Assembly (NCBI GenBank): GCA_023255235.1
Contig: JALRJA010000287.1
Coordinates: 1-7,589, forward strand
Direction of reading: 5' to 3'
Source: Flaviramulus sp.
GTDB taxonomy: Bacteria; Bacteroidota; Bacteroidia; Flavobacteriales; Flavobacteriaceae
DNA: 7,589 nucleotides
Shown here: positions 1 through 6,890 of the stretch, one piece after another
How the letters are laid out: every line of letters begins with the position of its first letter
Numbering within the stretch: the stretch's first letter is position 1
Program-made: the position numbers and the translations under genes
The notes under the pieces: model-generated
Databases searched by the model: none
What the model was told of the DNA's origin: nothing
What the model saw: the letters and a program-made list of their open reading frames with translations, nothing else

Positions 1-653
1 GAATGCCGCTCAATGTCACCTGTTACTAAATTTCTAGCAATAATACCTCTGGCTTTGCCGTCAATTTTTACAACATCTAGCATTTCATGACGGTTATACA
101 TTTGTATTTTTCCACGAGCTATTTGTCTATTCATTGCAGAATAGGCTCCTAATAATAACTGTTGCCCTGTTTGCCCTTTTGCGTAAAATGTTCTAGATAC
201 TAATACCCCACCAAATGACCGGTTATCTAACAACCCACCATAATCTCTCGCAAATGGCACTCCTTGAGCTACACATTGGTCTATAATATTAGCAGAAACT
301 TCGGCTAAACGATATACATTTGCTTCACGCGAACGGTAGTCACCTCCTTTTACTGTGTCATAAAACAGCCTGTAGGTTGAATCGCCATCACCTTGATAAT
401 TTTTAGCGGCATTAATTCCGCCTTGTGCTGCAATAGAGTGTGCTCTACGTGGCGAATCTTGGTAACAAAAAGCTTTTACATTATAACCCAATTCTGCTAA
501 AGTTGCCGCTGCAGAACCACCTGCCAAACCTGTTCCTACAACAATAATATCAATATGTCTTTTATTTGCTGGGTTGACTAAGTTAATTTTGTCCTTATAG
601 CTTGTCCATTTATCTTGAATTGGACCTTTTGGTATTTTTGAATCTAAAGCCAT
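1..653 (-). CDS. sdhA: Succinate dehydrogenase/fumarate reductase flavoprotein subunit (partial, C-terminus beyond left edge)
   Basis: Catalytic flavoprotein of respiratory complex II. It oxidises succinate to fumarate on the cytoplasmic face and passes electrons through SdhB to the SdhC haems and menaquinone. I translated 217 residues from the ATG at 653 ([16 protein letters not shown]...). The FAD-binding dinucleotide fold is at residues 36-56 ([14 protein letters not shown], GxGxxG type). The segment [13 protein letters not shown] at 69-81 contains H72, which aligns with the histidine that carries covalent FAD in this family. GDYRSRE (104-110) and the [10 protein letters not shown] stretch (156-165) are also typical of the Bacteroidota/epsilon-type subunit. 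Family members are roughly 650-670 residues, so about one third is present. The start lies 11 bases after the sdhC stop, with no Shine-Dalgarno, so the gene is probably co-transcribed and translated from the sdhC message. No internal stop or frameshift is seen. Confidence 0.96.
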   Translation of the reverse strand, partial: MALDSKIPKGPIQDKWTSYKDKINLVNPANKRHIDIIVVGTGLAGGSAAATLAELGYNVKAFCYQDSPRRAHSIAAQGGINAAKNYQGDGDSTYRLFYDTVKGGDYRSREANVYRLAEVSANIIDQCVAQGVPFARDYGGLLDNRSFGGVLVSRTFYAKGQTGQQLLLGAYSAMNRQIARGKIQMYNRHEMLDVVKIDGKARGIIARNLVTGDIERH

Positions 654-664
654 ACTTAGTAAAA

Positions 665-1342
665 TTACTGGTTAAAATGATGATATAGTGCTATAAAAAT
701 AAAGCCTAAAGGAATGATAATTGAATACGCTTTCCCAATACTTTGTAGTGTTTTCTTTCTACCAGCATTAGAACCCATTGATTGAAAAGCCGATGTAAAA
801 CCATGTAATAAATGCAGGGCTAAAAACACAAATGCAATTACATAGGCACCAACTCTAATGGGGCTTATAAATTTATGGGTTAACTCGTCGAAATATCTAA
901 ATCCTTCTATGCCTTCCATGGTTCCAGACCAATCGCCTTTTATGTATTTAATATTAATTTCTGGAAACCAAAAATCAATAAAGTGTAGTATCATAAAAGC
1001 AAGAATAGCTATACCACTGTAAATCATATTTCTGCTCATCCAGGTTGAGTTGGCAGCACCATTATTTTTCACATAAACAATGTTTCTGGCTTGTTTATTT
1101 TTTATTTCTAAAATAAAGCCCATTACAAAATGAAAAACCACACCAAAAATTAATACAGGTTGCAATGCAAATTGCACTAAAGGGTTTGTTCCCATAAAGT
1201 GAGAAACTTCATTAAAAAGATTGGGGTTAAAAACCGATAAAATATTGATTAAAAAATGCTGTAACAAGAAAAACATAAGGAAGAATGCAGAAAGCGCCAT
1301 GGCTACTTTTCTTCCAATTGAAGATTTAAAAAATCTGCCCAT
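665..1342 (-). CDS. sdhC: Succinate dehydrogenase cytochrome b558 subunit (membrane anchor)
   Basis: Membrane anchor of complex II, which binds haem b and passes electrons to menaquinone. The 225-residue protein has five hydrophobic segments at roughly 13-36, 57-79, 105-126, 161-183 and 204-222, the five-helix layout of the single-anchor (Wolinella FrdC-like, type B) subunits. Histidines sit inside the first four helices: H29, H71, H120 and the pair H177/H180 ([14 protein letters not shown]). By family knowledge this pattern suits two haems b, with one of H177/H180 as the fourth ligand; the choice between them is inference. The start [12 protein letters not shown] fits the family and lies about 18-25 bases below a good promoter. 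It is followed at once by sdhA. With a single anchor no sdhD is expected, and the missing sdhB probably follows sdhA outside the window. Confidence 0.95.
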   Translation of the reverse strand: MGRFFKSSIGRKVAMALSAFFLMFFLLQHFLINILSVFNPNLFNEVSHFMGTNPLVQFALQPVLIFGVVFHFVMGFILEIKNKQARNIVYVKNNGAANSTWMSRNMIYSGIAILAFMILHFIDFWFPEINIKYIKGDWSGTMEGIEGFRYFDELTHKFISPIRVGAYVIAFVFLALHLLHGFTSAFQSMGSNAGRKKTLQSIGKAYSIIIPLGFIFIALYHHFNQ

Positions 1343-1366
1343 TTTAACAACTTATTTTTATTTATG

Positions 1367-1397
1367 CAAAGGTAAGTTAGTATGTATTTATAGGCAA
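1367..1397 (-). promoter_or_regulatory. Bacteroidota-type promoter for the sdhCA operon
   Basis: Reading the minus strand, TTG (1395-1397) is followed after 20 bases by TACCTTTG (1367-1374), an exact match to the Bacteroidota -7 consensus TAnnTTTG at an acceptable spacing from the -33 TTG. It lies 24 bases before the sdhC ATG, implying a short leader. Only consensus matching supports this; the transcription start is not known. Confidence 0.6.
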
Positions 1398-1467
1398 GTA
1401 ACTTAGACTAGTTTTTGTTATTTAGAATGGTTATAAGAAAGCTTTTTTCTGCTTTATTGAGTTTTGA

Positions 1468-3288
1468 CTATTCTACAATTAATTTTTTGGTGATTTTAGG
1501 CCCATCAGAATGAATTTCAATAAGATAAACTCCAGAAGAAACACCAATTAAATTAATAGGAACTGTTTTTATATTGGTAGATATAGTATTTTCAAAAACC
1601 AACCTTCCTGTTAAATCGTAAACAACTACTTTTTTAAGATTTGTAGATGATTCATTTTTAACAAAAACCTGATTTTTTGCTGGGTTTGGATACAGGGTAA
1701 TGGCGTCTTTAAATTCTATATCGTCAACCCCCAAAGGGCAAGAGGCATTGGTCATTACCGGTTCAAGACAAGCCATGTTATTTATACTTCTATTTTGCAC
1801 ATTGTTAGCTGCGGTTATGTTATTATTATTTAGAACTCGTTGTTGTACCCCGTTTGATATGGCGTAGTTCATTACATCATCCAAATTATTTCCATTAAAA
1901 ACAGTGTCTATTACATGTGCTAATTGGTGTGCATGACCTAATTCGTGTATAGCAACGCTTTGAAAATCAACTTGATTAGAGCTGGGTAAACCATCGCCAA
2001 AATGCCAATTGGTTTGATCATCAAAAATGATATCTGTTTCTATAACGTATGCTTTTAAAGAGTCTTGTTCTAAACAGCCATCATACCAAGAAACCTGTAC
2101 GCCAAGAATGCCAACATCAAGTTCAGATCCATTGTCAAAACGAATTTGATTTACATCAGATGTTCCATCTGATTCATTTGCTGTGGCAGTATTACTTACA
2201 GACCAGTTTATACCTGTTTGGCATACCCAATCATTCAAAGCATTTTCAAAATCGGCACGAGCTCCTGGATGCTCGGTATCATTAAAAAAATCTGTTTGCA
2301 TTTCCCAAATATAACCGCCATTACTATCCGCTCTTATGTGTTGAACAGGAAACGCTTCTTCACCTGTTGGAAGTAGTACATCTATATTTATTTCAGCATA
2401 AGATACTGTTAATACAGTAGAAAGTGGCGATTGCACATTGTTGCTATCTTCAATAAAAATAGACCCAGTTCCAGCTCTTGATGGTACCTCAACCGTAATT
2501 TCAATATCATTCCATGTTAATACTTGGGTGTCTAAGGCACTAATAAAAGTGGCTCCACCATCGTCAGAATTTCTAAAGAAAACACTACCCTTGGTGGCTC
2601 CAAAACCACTGCCTGTAATAGTTAAAACATCTTTGGTTCCTGCTGAAACTACAGATTTGTCTAAGGTTATATTACTAGGTGTATTAAGACCTTTGGCTCT
2701 ATTTTGCCTGTTATTAAATTGAAATGCCTCAGTATCAAAATTGGTGGTTTTAAGAAACGCTTTGTTGGTATGTTTCTCAATATCCTTATAAAAGTTGGAT
2801 TTGATTCCTTGTTTTTTATTAAACGGATTAACCGCTAAATCATCATGTAAATTATACTTATAAAACCCTTGAACAGAAGCATAAGGTTTATATTGTTTAG
2901 TTTTAGATAATTTATTATTAGCAGAAAGCGTATTGGTTTCAGTTAAAGTAAAAATACCAATATCCCCTTTTTGAAGCACTAAGTTAGGATATACAACTAA
3001 TGCTTTCAAACCAACCGAGCCTCCTAAAGTAACAACGTCAATAGTAGATATGGGTATGCCTTTAAAAACCTTATAAACTTCAACGGTGTTTACTGTGTAA
3101 ATTAAGCCGTCATTATTGTTTTTGAATGATTTTTTTTCAACCACTTTACCTTCTACCACTAAGCTAGCATTTTCTATTTGCTGTTTTAATGGTATTTCTA
3201 CAAGGAGACATTGGGCATTTATAGGTTTTGTAAATTCACAATAGATTACGAAACATAATGACCATTTTAAAAACCAATTGACTTTCAT
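1468..3288 (-). CDS. Secreted metzincin-like zinc metalloprotease with IPT/TIG domain and type IX sorting domain
   Basis: Probable secreted or surface zinc endopeptidase of 606 residues; substrate unknown. A hydrophobic N-terminus with likely cleavage after INA (about residue 25) suggests Sec export. Residues 27-190 form a domain I do not firmly recognise, starting with a Cys and containing LVVEGKVV and VYKVFKG. Residues 205-297 look like an IPT/TIG immunoglobulin-like fold (DVLTITGSGFG). Residues 300-510 carry the catalytic region: DIIFDD (419-424), then AIHELGHAHQLAH with H448, E449, H452 and H458 as zinc/catalytic residues, and DVMNYA with M473 as the Met-turn. This suits a matrixin-type metzincin, although the usual Gly of HExxHxxGxxH is Gln455. 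Residues 525-606 (LYPNPAKNQVFV ... GRLVFENT ... SGVYLIEI ... KKLIVE) are a type IX secretion/Por sorting domain, so outer-membrane export through that machinery is inferred. It stands alone, divergent from pepP. A pseudoprotease is possible but less likely, since all ligands are present. Confidence 0.85.
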   Translation of the reverse strand: MKVNWFLKWSLCFVIYCEFTKPINAQCLLVEIPLKQQIENASLVVEGKVVEKKSFKNNNDGLIYTVNTVEVYKVFKGIPISTIDVVTLGGSVGLKALVVYPNLVLQKGDIGIFTLTETNTLSANNKLSKTKQYKPYASVQGFYKYNLHDDLAVNPFNKKQGIKSNFYKDIEKHTNKAFLKTTNFDTEAFQFNNRQNRAKGLNTPSNITLDKSVVSAGTKDVLTITGSGFGATKGSVFFRNSDDGGATFISALDTQVLTWNDIEITVEVPSRAGTGSIFIEDSNNVQSPLSTVLTVSYAEINIDVLLPTGEEAFPVQHIRADSNGGYIWEMQTDFFNDTEHPGARADFENALNDWVCQTGINWSVSNTATANESDGTSDVNQIRFDNGSELDVGILGVQVSWYDGCLEQDSLKAYVIETDIIFDDQTNWHFGDGLPSSNQVDFQSVAIHELGHAHQLAHVIDTVFNGNNLDDVMNYAISNGVQQRVLNNNNITAANNVQNRSINNMACLEPVMTNASCPLGVDDIEFKDAITLYPNPAKNQVFVKNESSTNLKKVVVYDLTGRLVFENTISTNIKTVPINLIGVSSGVYLIEIHSDGPKITKKLIVE

Positions 3289-3328
3289 AAAAAAAGGTTT
3301 ATTTGTGATTAAAATTTAAAGGCATATC

Positions 3329-3336
3329 CAAATGTA
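3329..3336 (-). promoter_or_regulatory. Candidate -7 element for the secreted metalloprotease gene
   Basis: On the minus strand the bases read TACATTTG, an exact TAnnTTTG match, 40 bases before the ATG at 3288. No clear -33 TTG is found at 17-21 bases upstream, only TTTA-rich sequence, so the call rests on the -7 box and its position. Confidence 0.4.
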
Positions 3337-3358
3337 ACTAATTTATAGTTTAAATTTA

Positions 3359-3385
3359 TTAGTTTTACTAAATTTATAAAACTAA
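3359..3385. repeat. 9-bp inverted repeat in the pepP leader
   Basis: TTAGTTTTA (3359-3367) and TAAAACTAA (3377-3385) are perfect inverted copies around a 9-base centre, CTAAATTTA. The same stretch holds a direct repeat ACTAAATTT at 3367-3375 and 3381-3389, one 14-base step apart. It ends 13 bases before the pepP ATG, and TAAATTTA at 3369-3376 (one mismatch to TAnnTTTG) may be the pepP -7 box, which would put the promoter inside the repeat. It could be an operator or hairpin. AT-rich composition makes chance a real alternative. Confidence 0.35.
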
Positions 3386-3398
3386 ATTTTTACTCATT

Positions 3399-4694
3399 AT
3401 GAAATACACCCCAATTGATAATACGCTTTTTATAAAAAATAGAGCGCATTTTATGGCAAAAATGAAGCCTAACAGCATTGCTTTTTTTAACTCTAATGAT
3501 ATTTATCCAATAAGTGCCGATAGCACAATGCCTTTTGAGCAGCATCGCGATATTTTTTATTTAAGTGGTATAGCCCAAGAGGAAAGTATTTTGGTTTTAT
3601 TCCCAAATTCTCCTAAAGAAATACATCGAGAGCTTTTATTTTTAAGAGAAACCAATGAGCACATTGCTATTTGGGAAGGTGAAAAATTAACTAAAGAGGC
3701 TGCCTTTAAAACCAGCGGAATTAAAACCGTTTATTGGCTTAAAGACATGGAGAAAATTATCTTTGAACTCATGACGCAATGCGACACGGTTTACATTAAC
3801 ACCAACGAACATTACAGAGCTCGTGTAGAAACAGAAACACGAGAAGATAGGTTTACCAAATGGCTAAAAGCAAAATATCCGGCACATAGTGTTGCTAAAA
3901 GCAACCCTATTTTACAAAGCTTACGTTCTATTAAACACCCTTTAGAAATTGACTTAATGCAAAAAGCCTGTAATATTACTGAAAAAGGGTTTAGACGCTT
4001 ATTAAACTTTGTAAAACCAGGTGTTTGGGAATATGAAATTGAAGCAGAATTAATGCACGAGTTTCTACGTAATAGATCAAAAGGGTTTGCTTATACCCCT
4101 ATTATAGCTTCTGGCAATAATGCCAATGTTTTACATTATATTGAAAACAATCAGCAATGCAAAGAAGGTGATTTAATTCTATTGGATGTGGCGGCAGAAT
4201 ATGCCAACTATTCTAGTGATTTAACTAGAACGATACCCATTTCAGGTACTTTTTCAAAAAGACAAAAAGACGTTTATAATGCAGTTAATAGGGTTAAAAA
4301 TGAAGCTACCAATATGCTATTACCAGGCACTATTTGGGCAGATTATCATATTGAAGTTGGAAAATTAATGACTAGCGAATTACTAGGTTTGGGTTTAATT
4401 GATAAAGCCGATGTACAAAATGAAAACCCAGATTGGCCTGCTTATAAAAAATATTTTATGCACGGAACTTCACATCATATAGGTTTAGATACCCATGATT
4501 ATGGTATATTAACCGAACCCATGCAAGCAAATATGGTTTTTACTGTTGAACCCGGTATTTATATTCCTGATGAGGGGTTTGGTGTTCGTTTAGAAGATGA
4601 CGTGGTTATTCAAGAAACTGGCGTACCTTTTAACTTAATGCAAAATATTCCTATTGAAGCCGATGAAATTGAGGAGTTAATGACTAAAAAATAA
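3399..4694 (+). CDS. pepP: Xaa-Pro aminopeptidase (M24B, AMP_N plus creatinase-fold catalytic domain)
   Basis: Cytosolic dinuclear-metal (usually Mn) aminopeptidase that removes the N-terminal residue preceding a proline, used in peptide turnover. It has 431 residues, close to the 440 of E. coli PepP. Residues 1-135 form the AMP_N domain, including ADSTMPFEQHRDIFYLSG (40-57). Residues 180-425 are the pita-bread catalytic domain. Metal ligands match the family: D263 (LLDVAAEY), D274 (SSDLTRT), H359 (HGTSHHIG), E384 (FTVEPGIY) and E399 (VRLEDD). H246 (VLHYIEN) matches the E. coli H243 catalytic histidine and R397 the conserved arginine. No signal peptide is seen. The start MKYTPIDNTLFIKNR is chosen because AMP_N begins there; the next ATG (residue 19) would remove part of it. 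It faces away from the secreted protease gene and converges on lysC, so it is probably transcribed alone. Confidence 0.94.
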   Translation: MKYTPIDNTLFIKNRAHFMAKMKPNSIAFFNSNDIYPISADSTMPFEQHRDIFYLSGIAQEESILVLFPNSPKEIHRELLFLRETNEHIAIWEGEKLTKEAAFKTSGIKTVYWLKDMEKIIFELMTQCDTVYINTNEHYRARVETETREDRFTKWLKAKYPAHSVAKSNPILQSLRSIKHPLEIDLMQKACNITEKGFRRLLNFVKPGVWEYEIEAELMHEFLRNRSKGFAYTPIIASGNNANVLHYIENNQQCKEGDLILLDVAAEYANYSSDLTRTIPISGTFSKRQKDVYNAVNRVKNEATNMLLPGTIWADYHIEVGKLMTSELLGLGLIDKADVQNENPDWPAYKKYFMHGTSHHIGLDTHDYGILTEPMQANMVFTVEPGIYIPDEGFGVRLEDDVVIQETGVPFNLMQNIPIEADEIEELMTKK

Positions 4695-4723
4695 AAAGGG
4701 GATATACTATGATAACCCCTTTT
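4694..4723. terminator. Bidirectional hairpin terminator between pepP and lysC
   Basis: AAAAGGGG (4694-4701) and CCCCTTTT (4716-4723) form a perfect 8-bp stem, beginning on the last base of the pepP stop codon. Three further pairs (4703-4705 with 4712-4714) can form after one mismatch, leaving a 6-base loop. On the minus strand the stem is followed by a T-rich run continuing into 4684-4693, a good intrinsic terminator for lysC. On the plus strand the T run is the stem's own TTTT. The location between convergent genes supports use in both directions. Confidence 0.78.
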
Positions 4724-4743
4724 AATGCTACAAAAACTCTAAT

Positions 4744-6066
4744 TTACAGAGTGACTAATTCAAATAAATAAAAATTCAGTTTTTGAAGTGTAAGTATTTT
4801 ATCTTTTGTATCTATCAAGAGTGAAATATTGTTGTTGCTTCCGCCATAAGAAATCATTCGTATTTTCACATCTTGTAATATTTGAAATAGCTTGTAGGTA
4901 TCTTGATGTTTTACTACAGAATGCCCAACTAAACAAACAATACTCTGATTTTTATCAACTTCTATTGTAGCTATTTTTTCAAGTTCGGCTACTATTTTTT
5001 CAAGATTGGTATCATCGTCAATAGTTAAAGAAACAGCAACCTCCGATGTGGTTATCATATCAATAGCTGTTGTATAGGTTTCAAATATTTCAAAAACCTT
5101 TTTTAAGAAACCATGGGCTTGTAACATACGAGCTGATTTAATTTTTATAGCTGTAATATTATCTTTAGCTGCAATGGCTTTGACACCATGAATTGATGTT
5201 TCATTAGAAATTAATGTTCCAAAAGCTTCGGGGTTCATGGTGTTTTTTAACCTAATAGGAATGCCATCAACCCTAACTGGTGTAACTGTTTGAGGATGTA
5301 AAATTTTAGCACCAAAGTATGCTAATTCGGCTGCTTCATCAAATGATAAGTTTGAAATTGGTTTGGTATTTTCAACATACCTTGGGTCGTTATTATGCAT
5401 ACCGTCAATATCTGTCCAAATTTGAACTTCTTCTGCTTTTATAGCAGCACCAATAATAGTTGCTGTATAATCACTTCCACCTCGTTGTAAATTAGAAATA
5501 CTGTCATTACTATCCATACAAATAAACCCTTGTGTAATATATATTTGTGCGTTTTCAGTTTTCTGTATGGTAAGCTGAAAATGCTTTTCAATATAAGCCA
5601 TATCAGGTTCATTAAAGCTGTCAATTCGCATAAAATTAAGAGCTGGTAATAACGCCGAAGCAATGCCTTCTTGTTTTAAATAACTATTAAACATATAGGT
5701 TGAAAGCAATTCGCCCTGTGCTACAATTTTGTTTTCTAAAGTTTTTGAAAACGTTTCATAAGTGCATGAAACCAATAAATTAAAAATTCCGGAAACGTAA
5801 TTTTTAACATCCTCGCTTAAGGCTTTATTTTGTATGAGCTTGTGAATGGTTGTAAAATATGTTTCATGAAGCTTGTTTATTTTATCAATTGCTTCATTAG
5901 GAAAATTGTGTTCAATATCATGAGCTATAGCCAGTAATTGATTAGTAGTACCAGACATTGCCGAAAGTACTACCACTTTTTTATTACCATCGGTAATGAT
6001 ATTTTTTACCTGGTTCATATTTTCTATAGAACCAACAGAAGTTCCTCCAAATTTGAATACTTTCAT
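4744..6066 (-). CDS. lysC: Aspartate kinase, monofunctional, lysine-sensitive type
   Basis: Phosphorylates aspartate to 4-aspartyl phosphate, the first step toward lysine/diaminopimelate, threonine and methionine. The 440-residue protein is close in length to E. coli LysC (449) and has no homoserine dehydrogenase domain. The kinase domain (1-285) shows KFGGTSVG (5-12), GE at 118-119, LQRGGSDYTATIIGAA (193-208), WTDIDGMHNNDPR (217-229) and EAAELAYFGAKILHP (244-258). Two ACT domains follow, about 303-370 and 375-435. The first carries MLQAHGFL (314-321) and AIDMITTSEV (334-343), which align with the lysine-binding segments of E. coli LysC, keeping M314, G319, F320, L321, D336, T340, S341 and V343 but changing two serines to A317 and A334. 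Lysine feedback inhibition is therefore inferred. It is divergent from the ACT-domain gene at 6204 and shares its control region. Confidence 0.93.
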   Translation of the reverse strand: MKVFKFGGTSVGSIENMNQVKNIITDGNKKVVVLSAMSGTTNQLLAIAHDIEHNFPNEAIDKINKLHETYFTTIHKLIQNKALSEDVKNYVSGIFNLLVSCTYETFSKTLENKIVAQGELLSTYMFNSYLKQEGIASALLPALNFMRIDSFNEPDMAYIEKHFQLTIQKTENAQIYITQGFICMDSNDSISNLQRGGSDYTATIIGAAIKAEEVQIWTDIDGMHNNDPRYVENTKPISNLSFDEAAELAYFGAKILHPQTVTPVRVDGIPIRLKNTMNPEAFGTLISNETSIHGVKAIAAKDNITAIKIKSARMLQAHGFLKKVFEIFETYTTAIDMITTSEVAVSLTIDDDTNLEKIVAELEKIATIEVDKNQSIVCLVGHSVVKHQDTYKLFQILQDVKIRMISYGGSNNNISLLIDTKDKILTLQKLNFYLFELVTL

Positions 6067-6084
6067 AATAAAGAATTATCTATA

Positions 6085-6092
6085 CAAAACTA
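6085..6092 (-). promoter_or_regulatory. Candidate -7 element for lysC
   Basis: The minus strand reads TAGTTTTG, an exact TAnnTTTG match, 18 bases before the lysC ATG at 6066. A TTG at 6105-6107 is only 12 bases upstream, shorter than the usual 17-21, and no better -33 is seen. The call rests on the -7 match and its position. Confidence 0.4.
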
Positions 6093-6113
6093 GTAGAGAT
6101 TCTTCAAATAACA

Positions 6114-6142
6114 TTGTTTATTGAAAAAAATGTTTACTTTTA
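6114..6142 (+). promoter_or_regulatory. Candidate promoter for the ACT-protein/hydrolase pair
   Basis: TTG (6114-6116) is followed after 18 bases by TACTTTTA (6135-6142), matching TAnnTTTG except for the last base. This predicts a start near 6148-6150 and a leader of about 55 bases, which would place the palindrome at 6150-6165 at or just after the start of transcription. It runs back to back with the lysC promoter. Confidence 0.38.
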
Positions 6143-6149
6143 CACATAT

Positions 6150-6165
6150 TGTTAAATAGTTAACA
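6150..6165. promoter_or_regulatory. 16-bp palindrome between lysC and the ACT gene (possible operator)
   Basis: TGTTAA and TTAACA form a perfect inverted repeat around ATAG (TGTTAAATAGTTAACA). It lies in the 137-base divergent region, just downstream of the predicted plus-strand -7 box and upstream of the lysC promoter. Dyad symmetry of this size suits a dimeric repressor, but no specific regulator can be named. Confidence 0.38.
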
Positions 6166-6203
6166 TTACAAACTTGTTATTTCAACTTTATTAAACAAAA
6201 CCG

Positions 6204-6860
6204 ATGAAAACAGTATCAAACTGTGTTGAAGACATTTTAATTGCCCAACCCTATTTGGAAGAAGCGCTTTCAAGAAATATTATAAACTATAGTGCTTTGG
6301 CTATTGAACTCACCGAACCAATTAGCAACATGCTTAAAAAAGAAGTTAAACCAGGTGCTATTATGATGGCTTTGAGGCGATACAATCCGCCTTCATCATT
6401 ATCAAATACGGTGAAAATGAAACGCGTTATTCAAAATTTAGGTGATATAACTGTGCGTTCAAACCTAACCGATTTTACTATAAAAAATTCTGATACCATT
6501 ATTGATAACCATGCCAAAATTCTTGAAAGGATAAATCAAGAATCAAAATTATTTTACACTTTTACAAGAGGCATTCACGAGAGTAATATTATCATTTCAA
6601 GTAGTTTAAATTCGTTTGTTGACAATCAATTAAAAAAAGAAACTATTTTGGCTTTTCAAGATAGTTTATCGGCTATCAGTATTAATTTACCAAAAGACAA
6701 CTCAAAAATTGCTGGTTTGTATTATCATTTTTTTAAACGTTTAGCGTGGGAAGGAGTGGTTTTGTATGAAGTTATATCTACCACTAATGAGTTTACTATT
6801 TTGGTTGAAGATGCCTATGTTGACAAAGCCTTTGCGGCAATTAAAAAAGTGAAATCGTAA
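6204..6860 (+). CDS. Uncharacterised protein with C-terminal ACT-like domain
   Basis: A 218-residue, probably cytosolic protein (no signal peptide or membrane segment) of unproven function. The C-terminal part, about 155-216, fits an ACT fold: a strand SAISINL, a helix over 165-182 (SKIAGLYYHFFKRLAWEG), strands VVLYEVISTTN and EFTILVED, then a helix AYVDKAFAAIKKV. The VISTTNEFTILVED part resembles the MITTSEVAVSLTIDD part of the neighbouring aspartate kinase ACT domain. Residues 116-145 may be a degenerate first ACT half. The N-terminal 60 residues (EEALSRNIINYSALAIELTEPI ... GAIMMALRRY) are helical, suggest a winged-helix-like unit, and are followed by a basic segment. Homologues may be labelled aspartate kinase because of the ACT region, but no kinase motif is present. 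It is divergent from lysC and 30 bases before the hydrolase. A regulatory, amino-acid-sensing role is inferred only. Confidence 0.75.
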   Translation: MKTVSNCVEDILIAQPYLEEALSRNIINYSALAIELTEPISNMLKKEVKPGAIMMALRRYNPPSSLSNTVKMKRVIQNLGDITVRSNLTDFTIKNSDTIIDNHAKILERINQESKLFYTFTRGIHESNIIISSSLNSFVDNQLKKETILAFQDSLSAISINLPKDNSKIAGLYYHFFKRLAWEGVVLYEVISTTNEFTILVEDAYVDKAFAAIKKVKS

Positions 6861-6890
6861 GGTTAAAATTGGTTTTAATACGGGTTAAAA

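Noticed and set aside
1221..1406. Plus-strand 61-codon open frame over the sdhC start
   Set aside because: It lies antisense to the well-supported sdhC N-terminus and promoter, and its peptide has no recognisable features.
1438..1455. Possible terminator for the secreted protease gene (AAAGC/GCTTT hairpin)
   Set aside because: The stem is only 5 bp with an 8-base loop and no clear T run on the minus strand, too weak to call.
2049..2722. Two plus-strand open frames (78 and 94 codons) inside the secreted protease gene
   Set aside because: They are antisense shadows of a gene with continuous, recognisable domains and have no promoter or homology signal of their own.
5439..5663. Minus-strand 74-codon frame inside lysC
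   Set aside because: It is an out-of-frame shadow covering conserved kinase motifs of lysC.
6863..6878. TTAAAA/TTTTAA inverted repeat between the ACT gene and the hydrolase
   Set aside because: The stem is six A-T pairs only with no T tract, so it is not a terminator and is likely due to base composition.
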